From Blasia pusilla (taxonomy: Eukaryota; Marchantiophyta; Marchantiopsida; Blasiales): DNA of 64,000 nt. Position numbers and translations under genes: made by a program. The stretch spans positions 29,016,001-29,080,000 of the forward strand of contig CM114273.1 in the NCBI GenBank assembly GCA_050084515.1, written 5' to 3'. This document shows, piece after piece, positions 24,795-34,290 of the stretch. The notes beneath the pieces are model-generated. The model was not told the origin of the DNA. It ran no database searches and saw only the letters and a program-made list of their open reading frames with translations. The stretch's first letter is position 1, and each line of letters begins with the position of its first letter.

Positions 24795-25511
24795 TGGTGA
24801 AAGATTTGGTAGATGATAATTATGGGAATTGAAAACGGATGAGGTTAGGCATAATCACATGGACTGCATCATCACCAATCAGATTGGAACCATGGTCCTC
24901 ACTAGATGCATAGCCAAGCAATTCCTTGTTTGCAACCACAGAAGACTGGAGTTCGAAGGCCATTTTTCCAGGCCTCTTGGTAGCCTTGCACATTTGTAGA
25001 AATTAGTTCCAATTTTATTCTCCTCGCTTGGGGCTCCTGCAACTATGAGATGCAACATGGGTGGACCTGAGGAATCTTCCCTCCACACACAGAGAGGCTA
25101 TGCCTTGTACACGAGCAAAAGGGTTTCACAAAAGTCTCTGCCAAAATTTGTGCACGTCCTCTCTTGAAGTGTCCTCAATGCAATGGCTGCTGATGCCTTT
25201 CTTGAAAGGGGAGTTGCCCATAGTGACAAACAGCTGTACAAATCTTAGATTGTCGCATCACCAGCAATGCATTGAGGTTGGCGATTCCCTCATGTGTCTA
25301 TGCTCTGTTTGTGAACCATCTCACAGTGACCGACCTTCCAATCCCTTTAAAAGAAAGTAAGAAAATTGAAATCAGCCAGTCTCTCCCACTTGGCCAAGTT
25401 AAAGCAAGACTGGTGATTCATATCTCAGAATCTGAGAAGAACCTCCTTTCATCAGTCACTACACATCAAACTTTGCATGAGTTGCGACCAGTCCGAGACA
25501 ATGACCTTCCA
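24795..25511. other. UTP23 downstream region
   Basis: It presumably contains the 3' UTR and polyadenylation site. I see no separate gene. Small open frames on both strands lack signatures. Confidence 0.4.
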
Positions 25512-25564
25512 CTTGGATAGTGTGAGGGTGCAGTGTGAGGGTGTGCACCCTCACACTATCCAAG
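25512..25564. repeat. Perfect 21-bp inverted repeat with 11-nt loop
   Basis: 25512-25532 (CTTGGATAGTGTGAGGGTGC plus A) is the exact reverse complement of 25544-25564. The loop GTGTGAGGGTG repeats part of the arm. The structure would fold into a very stable short hairpin in RNA or single-stranded DNA. It lies between UTP23 and the tRNA. Confidence 0.9.
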
Positions 25565-25850
25565 GGTCTCAAGATGACGGCCCATACTGCTATGTGCATA
25601 TGCACTGTCCAATCCAAAATCACTGTCACCCTGCTTCACAGACAAGCTCCAACTTTTAATATCGACATCCGGAACTTCTTAGATAATCGCAGATTTCATT
25701 CATTACTGCCAGTAACTGAAGTAACAGTCAACTAATGCAATGTCTGCCTTCGTTTTCACATTTTCTCTGTTGGCGACCTGGGAATTACGAACGGATATCA
25801 TTTACTTCTATTATTTTCTAATAGAAAAGCTTACCACCAGAAGGCCATGA

Positions 25851-25924
25851 GCTGGATTAGCTCAGTTGGTTAGAGCGTGCGGCTGTTAACCGCAAGGTCG
25901 GAGGTTCGACCCCTCCATCTAGCG
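25851..25924 (+). tRNA. tRNA-Asn (anticodon GUU)
   Basis: The 74-nt cloverleaf is complete. The acceptor stem GCTGGAT pairs with ATCTAGC (one G-T pair), the D arm is GCTC/GAGC, and the anticodon stem TGCGG/CCGCA has loop CTGTTAA. The T arm is GGAGG/CCTCC with TTCGACC. Internal promoter boxes are clear: A box TAGCTCAGTTGG and B box GGTTCGACCCC. A TTTT run about 20 bases downstream fits RNA polymerase III termination. There is no intron. The sequence matches eukaryotic nuclear rather than plastid tRNA-Asn. Confidence 0.97.
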
Positions 25925-26365
25925 CCGAAAGTGGGCTCCTTCTTTTCTCTTCTTTACGTTCCTAATACTAAGGAATGTAAGCTGGAGTGCGGGGTTTTGA
26001 TGACCCTTTCCTTAAATCTGTCGAGTTAACCCTTTTCTTAAATCTGTCGAGTTAACCATCGTCATTATTAGTCGCTGCTGTTATGGTGACACATTTTTAA
26101 GAACTAATTCGTTCTTCCTCTTTTGCTTAAAAATAAGATAAACTTCAATAAAACGCTTTTGCTATCGTGTGCTAAGTTATGAGGGGCGTCATTTGCTCTA
26201 GTTATTAGTAGCGTGCTAGCTCTTTTCCCTATAAGTTTCCATATCATTCGAGCTAGAATGGGACCACAATTCGTGCTCTAATTTTTAGTATGGTGCTTTA
26301 TTTTTTTCAATATTAAAGCTACTTCGTATTTACAATGAGACGAGTATTTCTATGCTCCTTCCGGT
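25925..26365. other. tRNA downstream flank
   Basis: It contains a short direct duplication (CTTAAATCTGTCGAGTTAACC at about 26012 and 26038) and otherwise nothing recognisable. Confidence 0.4.
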
Positions 26366-27193
26366 ATGGTATGGGTGAGTTTAGGGCCATCATTTTCTCT
26401 GGTTATTAGTATTAATGAGACGCTCTTGCTATGCACGGTCTCTTTTAATGACTCCCATGGACGGCTAAAATGTGTCACCTATGTAAACGTCCATTTTGCA
26501 ATGTACTTCAATGAAGTTTCATTAAAAAAAAACCCCCTTACCCCCACCATTTTTTACGGTGAAAGACAAATACTCATGTCTAGACTAGCTTGCAAACCCG
26601 TGTGTTACCAGTGGTCGGTAGCACCCAACCTTCTTTCAAAATGGGAAGATATCTACAGCAAGTTCATACTCAATATGCAGTGCTGTGGGTATTGTGGTGT
26701 TGTAATTTACTTGACGCCTCGTACCCTCATTTGCATTGTAAAGTCATCAGTTTATCCTCCGTATGCACTGTGTAATTGGTTTCTCATACCTTATATAATA
26801 CACCGGGAAGGAGAGTTATATGCTTGTGATCTCTGCACGATAAAACAATCTCGGACTAGCTTAAATGTGTATATGACACCTGCTTATATACGAAGTATTT
26901 CATCGCCCAATTCTCTTCATTTACAACTTCTCTCTATCGTGGACTCCAGAGTTGGTATTGTTAGCAAATTCAATGGCTTCCCCATGGGATTTTTCAACCC
27001 TACATCATTGTTGGATTCCCTTCTTATTTCTTGGAACCTTGAATTAGCTTCCAGGGACAAGATTGAGTCCATAATAGATAGCATCAGAGAAATCCTGGTC
27101 ACAAACCTAGCTGTGAATGATCTTTATAAGGACTACAAGTGCCTGCTTGAGTTACCTAATCTATCTGCTGGATTAGTTGTTCTTCATGGCTGA
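26366..27193 (+). other. 275-codon open reading frame, product unknown
   Basis: This is the longest uninterrupted frame outside the transposons and UTP23. It is Leu/Ser/Ile-rich with several hydrophobic stretches (for example CGYCGVVIYLTPRTLICIVK) and a plausible amphipathic C-terminus (IESIIDSIREILVTNLAVNDL). I recognise no domain. It may be an exon, an old coding remnant or chance. It lies between the tRNA and the gypsy LTR and has no clear promoter. Confidence 0.25.
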
Positions 27194-27205
27194 GTTGTAA
27201 CATCG

Positions 27206-27950
27206 GGAACCACCATAGCCAAGAGCTCTACTCACTACCAAGGCTAACTCCCAATGCAACACGCTCAACTCAAAGAACTAACTCTTCTTTGAGTGCACTC
27301 CACACTATATCCTCCAACCTAAGAGCGGGCCCTACAGGAAAAGTCACCCTCAACTGAGTAACCCCCAACCCTATGTATGAAAACGCATCTCTACCTAGAC
27401 ACTATAGCCCTACATAAGGTATGGCCTCTACTAGCACACTATACTCTACGACATAATCCGTATGGTCATGACAGTTGTCGTGCGAATCCACATCGTCATA
27501 CAACATACATCGCTGACATACCATACTCACATATTCCACGATGGGAGAATCTAGGTCGAAGCTTGCGGGAACCACCATAGCCAAGAGCTCTACTCACTAC
27601 CAAGGCTAACTCCCAACGCAACACGCTCAACTCAAAGAACTAACTGTTCTTTGAGTGCACTCCACACTATATCCTCCAACCTAAGAGCGGGCCCTACTGG
27701 AAAAGTCACCCTCAACTGAGTAACCCCCAACCCTATGTATGAAACCGCATCTCTACCTAGACACTACGGCCCTACATAAGGTATGGCCTCTACTAGCACA
27801 CTATACTCTACGACATAATCCGTATGGTCATGACAGTTGTCGTGCAAATCCACATCATCATACAACATACATCGCTGACATGCCATACTCACATACCTAC
27901 ATAACATAGACGAGAGCATCCACAAACACAAGTGTACCACAACTCGCCCC
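27206..27950 (-). mobile_element. 3' LTR region of gypsy copy 1, with a 361-bp internal tandem duplication
   Basis: The segments starting at 27206 and 27567 are nearly identical over about 330 bp (period 361). 27535-27835 also matches 59023-59323, the LTR region of the gag-bearing copy on the right. On the minus strand the right boundary follows a purine tract (GTTAGGGGGGCGAG) just before a TG start near 27949. Each LTR unit contains the palindrome ACTCAAAGAAC-TAACT-GTTCTTTGAGT (27630-27656; one mismatch in the other unit). The left end appears truncated at 27206. Confidence 0.72.
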
Positions 27951-28182
27951 CCTAACTGGCGGTTAGGTCCCTCTAACTCCTAGGTAGCCCTATACATCTA
28001 CTACATGCTATACACCTTCGTGGGTGCACGAATCAGAAGGCCGGGTGCTAGGTTGCCCCATCGTTAGTCGCATATCTGTAATCCATATCATGCAAAGATC
28101 AAGTCATCTACCTCTCCTAAGTACATCGAGGACAAACCCACCTTCCAGTAGGAACAACATCCATACGTGGAGTCAAACACGT

Positions 28183-28233
28183 ATACGGCCGAGATCCAGA
28201 CTTGTTGCTAGTAAGTCTGGATCTTGGCCGTAT
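28183..28233. repeat. Hairpin at an internal deletion in gypsy copy 1
   Basis: 28183-28203 (ATACGGCCGAGATCCAGACT plus T) pairs with 28213-28233 at 20 of 21 positions, with a 9-nt loop. Relative to copy 3 this hairpin lies where about 550 bp (39351-39905, holding the integrase C-terminus and PHD-like module) are missing. The inverted repeat may be filler made during break repair. Confidence 0.85.
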
Positions 28234-28239
28234 AACAAA

Positions 28240-29059
28240 AAATAAGGTGAGAAGGAAGCCAAGGATGCTTGGCGACTGAACTTATACCCCATGGCTAACC
28301 ATGGCAACTGAATATCCTAGTCTCCAAGATGCCCCTTCTGTAGGCCATACTTGCGCAATGCCCTCTTCACCGTCTGAACCACACGCTCGGCCAAACCATC
28401 CGCCCTGGATGATCTCAAGACGTGGTCCGATGATCAATCAACGCCTTGTCACACAAGACCGAAACTCACCTCAAACTCAGACTCTGGTCGGTCAAGACTT
28501 TAGCGGTGGTGCACCAAAATGACTAAGCACTCTATCAAGAAACGCATACGCCGTTCCCTTACTTGCCTTGTCAGGTAATGCCACCAACTCAATCCACTTG
28601 GTGAAGTGCTCCACCATCACCAACACATATCGATGGTGTTGTACAGTCAACGGTAACGGTTCCGCAAAGTCCACACTCCAGCGGTAACCCAACCCCATAA
28701 TAGGCAAGGGGTGTAACTATGGTGTAGGGGTTGAATTATGCCCTCACCCTGTCACAAACCATACAAGGTGATACCAATTGCTGCACCTGAGTATGCATGC
28801 CACGCCACCAATACTGACCAAGGAGTAAGCTATGCATATGCTTTATCCCAAAATGTCCCAAATCCTCATGGGCATGTCGCACAATGCGCTCTCTCTGAGC
28901 CAAATGTGGCACTACTCGTACTCTACCATCCTCCCACACACGGAGAATATGCGTTCCCTCCAATCGATACCTCTTAGCACGTTGAAGAACACGGTCTCGC
29001 TCCTTGGCACTCACTATGCCTAGCACCCTACTGGTCCGTAGGAACTCCAACATCAACAC
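28240..29059 (-). pseudogene. gypsy copy 1 integrase (zinc-binding and catalytic core, C-terminus deleted)
   Basis: The N-terminal HHCC zinc-binding part reads HAHEDLGHFGIKHMHSLLLG, then CMVC (29059-28736). The core follows with RWSVDFAEPL (first Asp) and HYRYVLVMVEHFTKWIEL-like text (28707-28492). The remainder is broken by stops but keeps DHPG and GLA-like text around the catalytic Glu region. The enzyme would insert the cDNA into the genome. Sequence after the core, including any chromatin-reading module, is lost at the deletion marked by the 28183-28233 hairpin. Confidence 0.85.
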
Positions 29060-29182
29060 ATCATCATGAATATCACGTTGATCCGTACCACCATCTACAA
29101 CCTTAGGATCTTAAGGCTGGTCATCTACCCTGTGACTAGAGTAAGATGTCATGTGGTCCTCCATACTAGAGTCCACCCCAAA

Positions 29183-29885
29183 TCAACATAAAAAGGCGGA
29201 TGCATGCCAACCTGGCACCATCTCCTCATCAACCTCGCCATGCCATCTAGCCCCAGTTGCATCCTCTTGGCTAGTACATGGGTTCCTACTCAACCCATCA
29301 GCATCAAGGTTGGCAACTCCAAGTCTATGTACCACCTGGAAGTCATACTCCTGTAAGATAAGAGCCCACCGTGCAAGCTTCCCTATAAGCTTGTCAGACT
29401 CCATCAACCACTTGAGCGGCTGGTGATCAGTCACAAGGGTAAATTGTGTGCCAAACAAGTAACACCTAAAGTGTGCCACAACCCACACTACTGCCAAGCA
29501 CTCTCTCGTATGAATCGAGCACGACTCCATTTGCATTATTCGAACGACTTGCATAGGCCACCACAAATTCCATGTGCTCATCATCATGTTGTGTCAACAC
29601 CGCTCCAAGTCCCAACCTACTCCAATCAGTGTGTAACTGAAATGGGCGCCCTCTGATAGGTCTCCTCAAGATAGGCGCCGTCACCAACGGGGCCTTAAGC
29701 TCCATAAAAGCTCTCTCTTGATCATCTCCCCAATGCCACTCCTGATCTGATTTCAGCAATTGGTTCAAACGCTTTGTCCTAGCACTAAATCCCTTCACAT
29801 ACCTTCGATAGTAGTTCGCTAATCCCATGAATGCCCGAACTCTACTCACATCTTCCGGACGAGGAATAAGTGCAATAGCCTCCAC
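29183..29885 (-). pseudogene. gypsy copy 1 RT connection and RNase H
   Basis: The first frame (29885-29466) reads SRVRAFMGLANYYRRYVKGF, the usual RT thumb/connection motif, then FQLHTDWSRLGLGAVLTQ, which is the RNase H start (D in HTDWS). The second frame (29587-29183) continues with HTRECLAVVW and FTLVTDHQPLKWLM (Glu and Asp of the active site), then HRLGVANLDADGLSR. A frameshift at about 29500-29560 separates the two parts. The enzyme removes the RNA strand during reverse transcription. Confidence 0.88.
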
Positions 29886-30014
29886 CTTTGCTTGCTAAAC
29901 TCCCAAACCACCTGGATAGATCAGATGACCCAAGTACTCAACATCCTCATGGAAGAACTTACACTTTCCTGGATGCAAACGTAGACCATGAGCTTTCAAC
30001 CGCTCAAACACAAT

Positions 30015-30749
30015 CTACAAATGTATCTGATGCTCCCCCACCGTGTTACTGAACACCAAGATATCATCAATCTGACACCAAACAAAATCCAACCCCGCTA
30101 GGATCCTGTCCATCACTCTCTGAAACTTGGAAGGTGCATTCTTCAACCCAAAGGGTAAGAATTTCCACTGGTACAAACAATCCTTGCCATGAGAGTTGAC
30201 ACCCCAAAATACCGTCTTGGCCTTGTCACTCTCTCGAATTGGCAACTGATGGTATCATGCCCGAAGATCCAAAGTACTAAAAATCTTTGCCTGTCCCACC
30301 ATATCAAAGATCTCCTCAGGTGTAAGCATGGCATACCTATCGGCCTTGGTCTGCCGATTGATAGGACGGTAATCTCCACACATCCACCTATCCGTGTAGT
30401 TGCCATGCACATCCTTTTTAGCAAGCACGACAGTGGCTGATGAATACTCTCCATGCGACAACTCCACTAATCCAGCCTCCAAAAGGTCCAACGTCCTACT
30501 CTGAATCAGGTCCCTCTCCATATCACTATATCGGTAGGGACGACGGAAGATTGGCGAATCACTAGCCAAATCAATCCGTATACCCGGTCCAACCAAAGCA
30601 CCCAACTCCTTCATGCTAAAGGAAAAAAAACTCCTATAAGCACGTAGGAATTGTGTCAAGCGTCGTTTCTCACCTCCCCTAAGCTTGGGCCCAATTAATG
30701 GCTTCCAAGTCTCCTCCACTGGCACACTAGAGGGAGAGGATGACGCCAT
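30015..30749 (-). pseudogene. gypsy copy 1 reverse transcriptase
   Basis: The frame starting at 30749 carries MCGDYRPINRQTKADRYAM, then TPEEIFDMVGQAKIFSTLDL, with the first catalytic Asp in TLDL. After a stop at about 30246 the same domain continues with DCLYQWKFLPFGLKNAPSKF (finger/palm) and WCQIDDILVFS, where the usual YxDD box is QIDD. Loss of the Tyr and the in-frame stop argue against activity. It is separated from the methyltransferase upstream only by a TAG, in the same frame. Confidence 0.92.
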
Positions 30750-30755
30750 TGGCTG

Positions 30756-31980
30756 CTAGGCAACCCCCTCACAAGATGGTATACCCTTAGCTACACCATC
30801 ATCTGAGCAAATAACTCCTCCACCAGCATGAGCAACCAACTCCACATGCCCAACCATTACATCCCATTTACTCCAAGGATGCAAAATACTATTCTCCTCG
30901 CCCCCAGCCGATGTCTCTACCGTCCCGGTAGCCATCGAGCTCATCACAAGGGATGGAAGACGCATAGACATAGTCCGAAGTCGACATTGCTCGGCCATCC
31001 CAAGACTCAAAATCCAGGTCAAACAATTCAGGTCCATGGCCTGACCCAACACATGAGGTCGTGAAGCCTCAAAAATGGAAGCAATCGCTGTCACACTAGT
31101 AGCAAATCCCATCGTACGCTCTCTCTCATCAGCGTTAGGCTCCACCAACTGTCGCACATGAGAATCCCATACAAGCCCGGGACCAGATTCCCTGTAGGCA
31201 TGTGACGAGGGAAAACTCACAAATATGGGTAGTGCCATCCTAGGCTGGCCCACACGGTTCACCACTGCAATGGGTGACGGATCAATAACCCTCACCACCT
31301 TAGAAAGTTGCCCAGTATCCAAGATACTATCCACTGTAAGGCAAGGATCCGGTTGCACTGCATCATATGCTTGACGTAGAACCTCACTAGGCAACAAGTT
31401 TGTCCACCACAAGCGTGGACGATGTGCACGCAAGCCAACTCGCGCTGCATCCAACAACACCGCTGGTCCAATCCAAGACCGCACCTGATGAACACTCGCC
31501 ATCATTCGGGTTCGAGTGTCACCCAATAATGGAACATTCTCCAGAATATAAGCTGGAGCACGTGCTTGATGAACCTGAAGATGTCGTAACACCCGTAACA
31601 TCTCCCAAAATAATCGAGACCTAGGGTCGTGTAATCCCTCACCACGACCAGCACATGTATGACCTTGACATGGCCATCCAGCAATCACCAAATCCACAGG
31701 ACCAACCCTCTCAAGGTCCCCGCGCCCCAACAATGCAATGTGATGGCAAATACGCCTGGTACCCAGGAATAGCTGATGGCGGCAACAACTCAGGATATCT
31801 CCGCATCAACTGACCAATATGTCAAGATGAGACTCTCTGGGCCGTCTCATCTCGCTCCACATACACGTATCTCCGCACAGGAATACCGGCTTGCAACACT
31901 GCAGCCAAACCAGTGCTAATCCCACCAAAGAAATCTAACACAAAAATGCCCTCCGGCGGATATTGCCATGTAATGGGTGT
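30756..31980 (-). pseudogene. Dnmt3-like C5-cytosine DNA methyltransferase domain in gypsy pol, copy 1
   Basis: All core motifs occur in canonical order on the minus strand. Motif I, VLDFFGGISTGLAAVLQAGI plus PVRRYVYVE, binds S-adenosylmethionine (about 31945-31860). Motif IV, DLVIAGWPCQG, has the catalytic Cys codon at about 31668. Motif VI is YILENVPLLGD (about 31540), motif VIII AHRPRLWWTNL (about 31410), motif IX/X ERERTMGF, then HVLGQAMDLNCLTWIL (31125-31005). The GIxTGL and PCQ signatures, the RxRxxWxN block and the short target-recognition segment resemble the Dnmt3 catalytic domain. Motif order is unpermuted, unlike plant DRM. The expected activity is methyl transfer to cytosine C5 in DNA. 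A stop at 31822 and a frameshift at about 31750 interrupt the segment between motifs I and IV. The remaining 325 codons are open. Confidence 0.93.
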
Positions 31981-32301
31981 AGTATCCAAAGGGGATAACC
32001 CAACTGGACCAGAAGTAGGAGTCCGCCATGGGGCCTCCTCTTCCTCGTGAGGTATAACAGCCTCACACCAAGCCTCCTGCACTAGGCGATCAACCTCTTG
32101 CCGTAGTGCACCGCCCGAACTCCAAAGTGGCATATCCAACGATGAGGATGCCACTGCTGCAATACTAGGGACCTCCTCTACCTCCTCATGCACAGGAGAA
32201 TCCATAGCAGAAAGATTACCCTCCAAAAAGTCTCCTGGCCAAGTGACTACTCCACTAAAACCAGCCACAGATGCTAACACCGTTGGGGAAGACCCTCCTG
32301 G

Positions 32302-32721
32302 TCAAGCCCCATAAATAAATCTCACAAGAACCTGGCTCATACGTCCATCCCTGGACTGCCAATCAGGTCTATAAGACGTTGTCTCAGTCCAGTAGTCCAT
32401 CTGAAAACCCATCGGGTACAATACTGCTCCAACTAGTACATCATACGACTCGGCTGATGTGACCACTGTAGGTACTCCCAACCATGAGCTATCAGTTGCA
32501 TGATCTGGTCTCAACTGTACAGACAACTTCTCCTGTGTCATTAATTGAGATCTATCATTGGTTCCTCCAAGTGATGTTTGAATCTGGAATGGGCAAGGCT
32601 CAAGCTCTAACCTCCGCATACCCAAACCAATACATGTCGCCTTTCCCAACATCAAAGGTTGGGCACGAGAGTCTAACAAGACTCTATCAAGTCTATACAC
32701 CTGTCTTGTAGGACTCACCAA
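32302..32721 (-). pseudogene. gypsy copy 1 aspartic protease
   Basis: RVLLDSRAQPLMLGKA corresponds to the retroviral-type active site D-S/T-G-A, with Gly changed to Arg here. It is followed at the expected distance by YDVLVGAVLYPMGF, the ILG-like motif. The frame is the same as that of the methyltransferase N-terminal part (32280-31822), separated only by one stop. It would process the Gag-Pol polyprotein. The Gly-to-Arg change should inactivate it. Confidence 0.75.
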
Positions 32722-34290
32722 TCACAATATCCCACTCCGGTTGTCCACATACATACACCAGGTGTAAGCCTCTCACAATCAATGGTTGGCGGGGCTGATA
32801 ATGCATCCATCTTCGCCGCTGCTGCCTGCCAAGTAGCACTGGTACTCAATGCTACACCTGATATAGAGGGTCGCTCCACCGCAACACCCTCATCCACCTC
32901 AGCACGTGTAGCAGTAACACCCCCACGTTCACACAACGTGCCTGCTAGTTGAAATACAAGAGCTAAGTCAACTCCTAAAGCCATCAACTCCGTGGCCGAA
33001 AACAATGGGGATCCCAACATTGAGATTGCCATCCGCAATACTGCACTGGATGCTGCATCCGTGTCTACTACACACGATGTAGATGCCTCACTCCCCACTG
33101 TAGGCTCAATAGGCTGTGTAGGAACCATGGATGGAGTCGTAAGCACCTCAGACAACAAGAATGATTGGGGAAGCCTAGCCTACCTCCCAGCCTCACCCCT
33201 CTGTGGGTCCAACTCCACAGTAGCACCACGTGGCTCTGACGCTCGAGTGGCTCCTCTCGTAACTGCAGCTAATGCCTCAACCTGTACTGCACTCGCCATA
33301 TAAGAGAGATCATCCTCTCCATAAGAAGTGGAAGCCCGTGCTCCCGAACCTGCTCTATCTTTGGATACCACCCACGAGAGCCAACTTCGCTCCAAGCGCT
33401 CAATAATCTTTGCTCAATCCTGGCAGCCATAGCTGACTCTGTCGTAGTGGTAGGGGTAGCCACCGTAGGCTCTCCAACCACTGGTCCACCCCTACCACCC
33501 CTACAACCTCGGCCTCTCGGAGCTACTCCACCACGGCCGCGGCCTGATCTCAACTCTGGATGAAGATCAAAGCAACGCTCTCGAGGATAACCTGGTCTCC
33601 CGCAATGATCATACTGAGTTGGGGCCGACTGAGGCCCATCCTCCAAAGTCCATCTCCCATCCTCTTGGGGACAAAACCTCCTAACATGATCACCTCCTCA
33701 TGTCCAACATGACTGTCCTTGCTACGGGGCAGCAAATGAAGGCAATGGTCTCTACGCAAGTCTCACTAAGGTTGTGTGTACCCCCCATGACTCCCACTAC
33801 TACTACCACCACCACTACTACAAGACTCTAAGGTGGACTGTTGAACACAAGAAGTAGTAGTTGTATCCCTACTGAATGCGGATGTCACCACTCTCTCCTC
33901 CACCATGTTAAGCTCAATCTTCTCAGATAGAGCAAACACATGGGTCAATGTGGGTGAATCATCACTCATAAGAGTAGCATCACGTACCCTACGGCGCAAC
34001 TCTCTATCCAAGATCCCATACCAAAACTGGACTCCCTGAGCCTCAGTCACACCCCAGGTAATCGAAATCAGCGTCGTGATACGAGTGTATGCCTCACGAA
34101 GACTCTCACCAGTCTTTCGCTCAAATTCTTGGAGACTCCTCAACTTCTCTGTCTTCACTCCCTGATAGTTCTTCTTCAACCTCTTGAAGAACTCTACAAC
34201 CGGGCTGAATGATGGTGGGGCACTAGTACCTCCACTAGTACCCCCATTGGTACCTCCAGTGGTACCCCCACTCCGGCTCGTACGAGGTGC
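32722..34290 (-). pseudogene. gypsy copy 1 gag with zinc knuckles, 5'-truncated
   Basis: A Gly/Thr repeat linker (TTGGTNGGTSGGTSAPPSF) precedes a capsid-like segment (EFFKRLKKNYQGVKTEKLRS, LREAYTRITTLI). Then come two CCHC knuckles around 33600-33720. The second reads CDHCGRPGYPRERC, where the ligand His is Tyr; the homologue at 56160 keeps His. The protein would package element RNA. The N-terminal third is absent because the element is cut at about 34285. Confidence 0.82.

Larger units (their letters stand above)
27951..34290 (-). mobile_element. Ty3/gypsy element with DNA methyltransferase, copy 1 (truncated in gag)
   Basis: Domain order in the minus direction: gag with zinc knuckles (34290-32722), aspartic protease (about 32700), DNA methyltransferase (31980-30990), reverse transcriptase (30749-30015), RNase H (29885-29183), integrase (29059 to about 28240), polypurine tract and LTR. 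Protease, methyltransferase and RT lie in two long frames, interrupted only by a few stops and one frameshift near 31750. This points to an original single pol ORF. The right end stops inside gag at about 34285, where sequence matching the other copy gives way to a GA-rich microsatellite. The integrase C-terminus is deleted and replaced by a hairpin. Confidence 0.88.

Noticed and set aside
25851-25924. Plastid-derived tRNA-Asn
   Set aside because: The acceptor and T arms match the nuclear type, not the plastid sequence pattern.
30756-31980. Plant DRM or CMT/MET1 methyltransferase gene
   Set aside because: Motif order is unpermuted (not DRM). There is no chromodomain, BAH or RFTS region. The domain is embedded between protease and RT in three copies.
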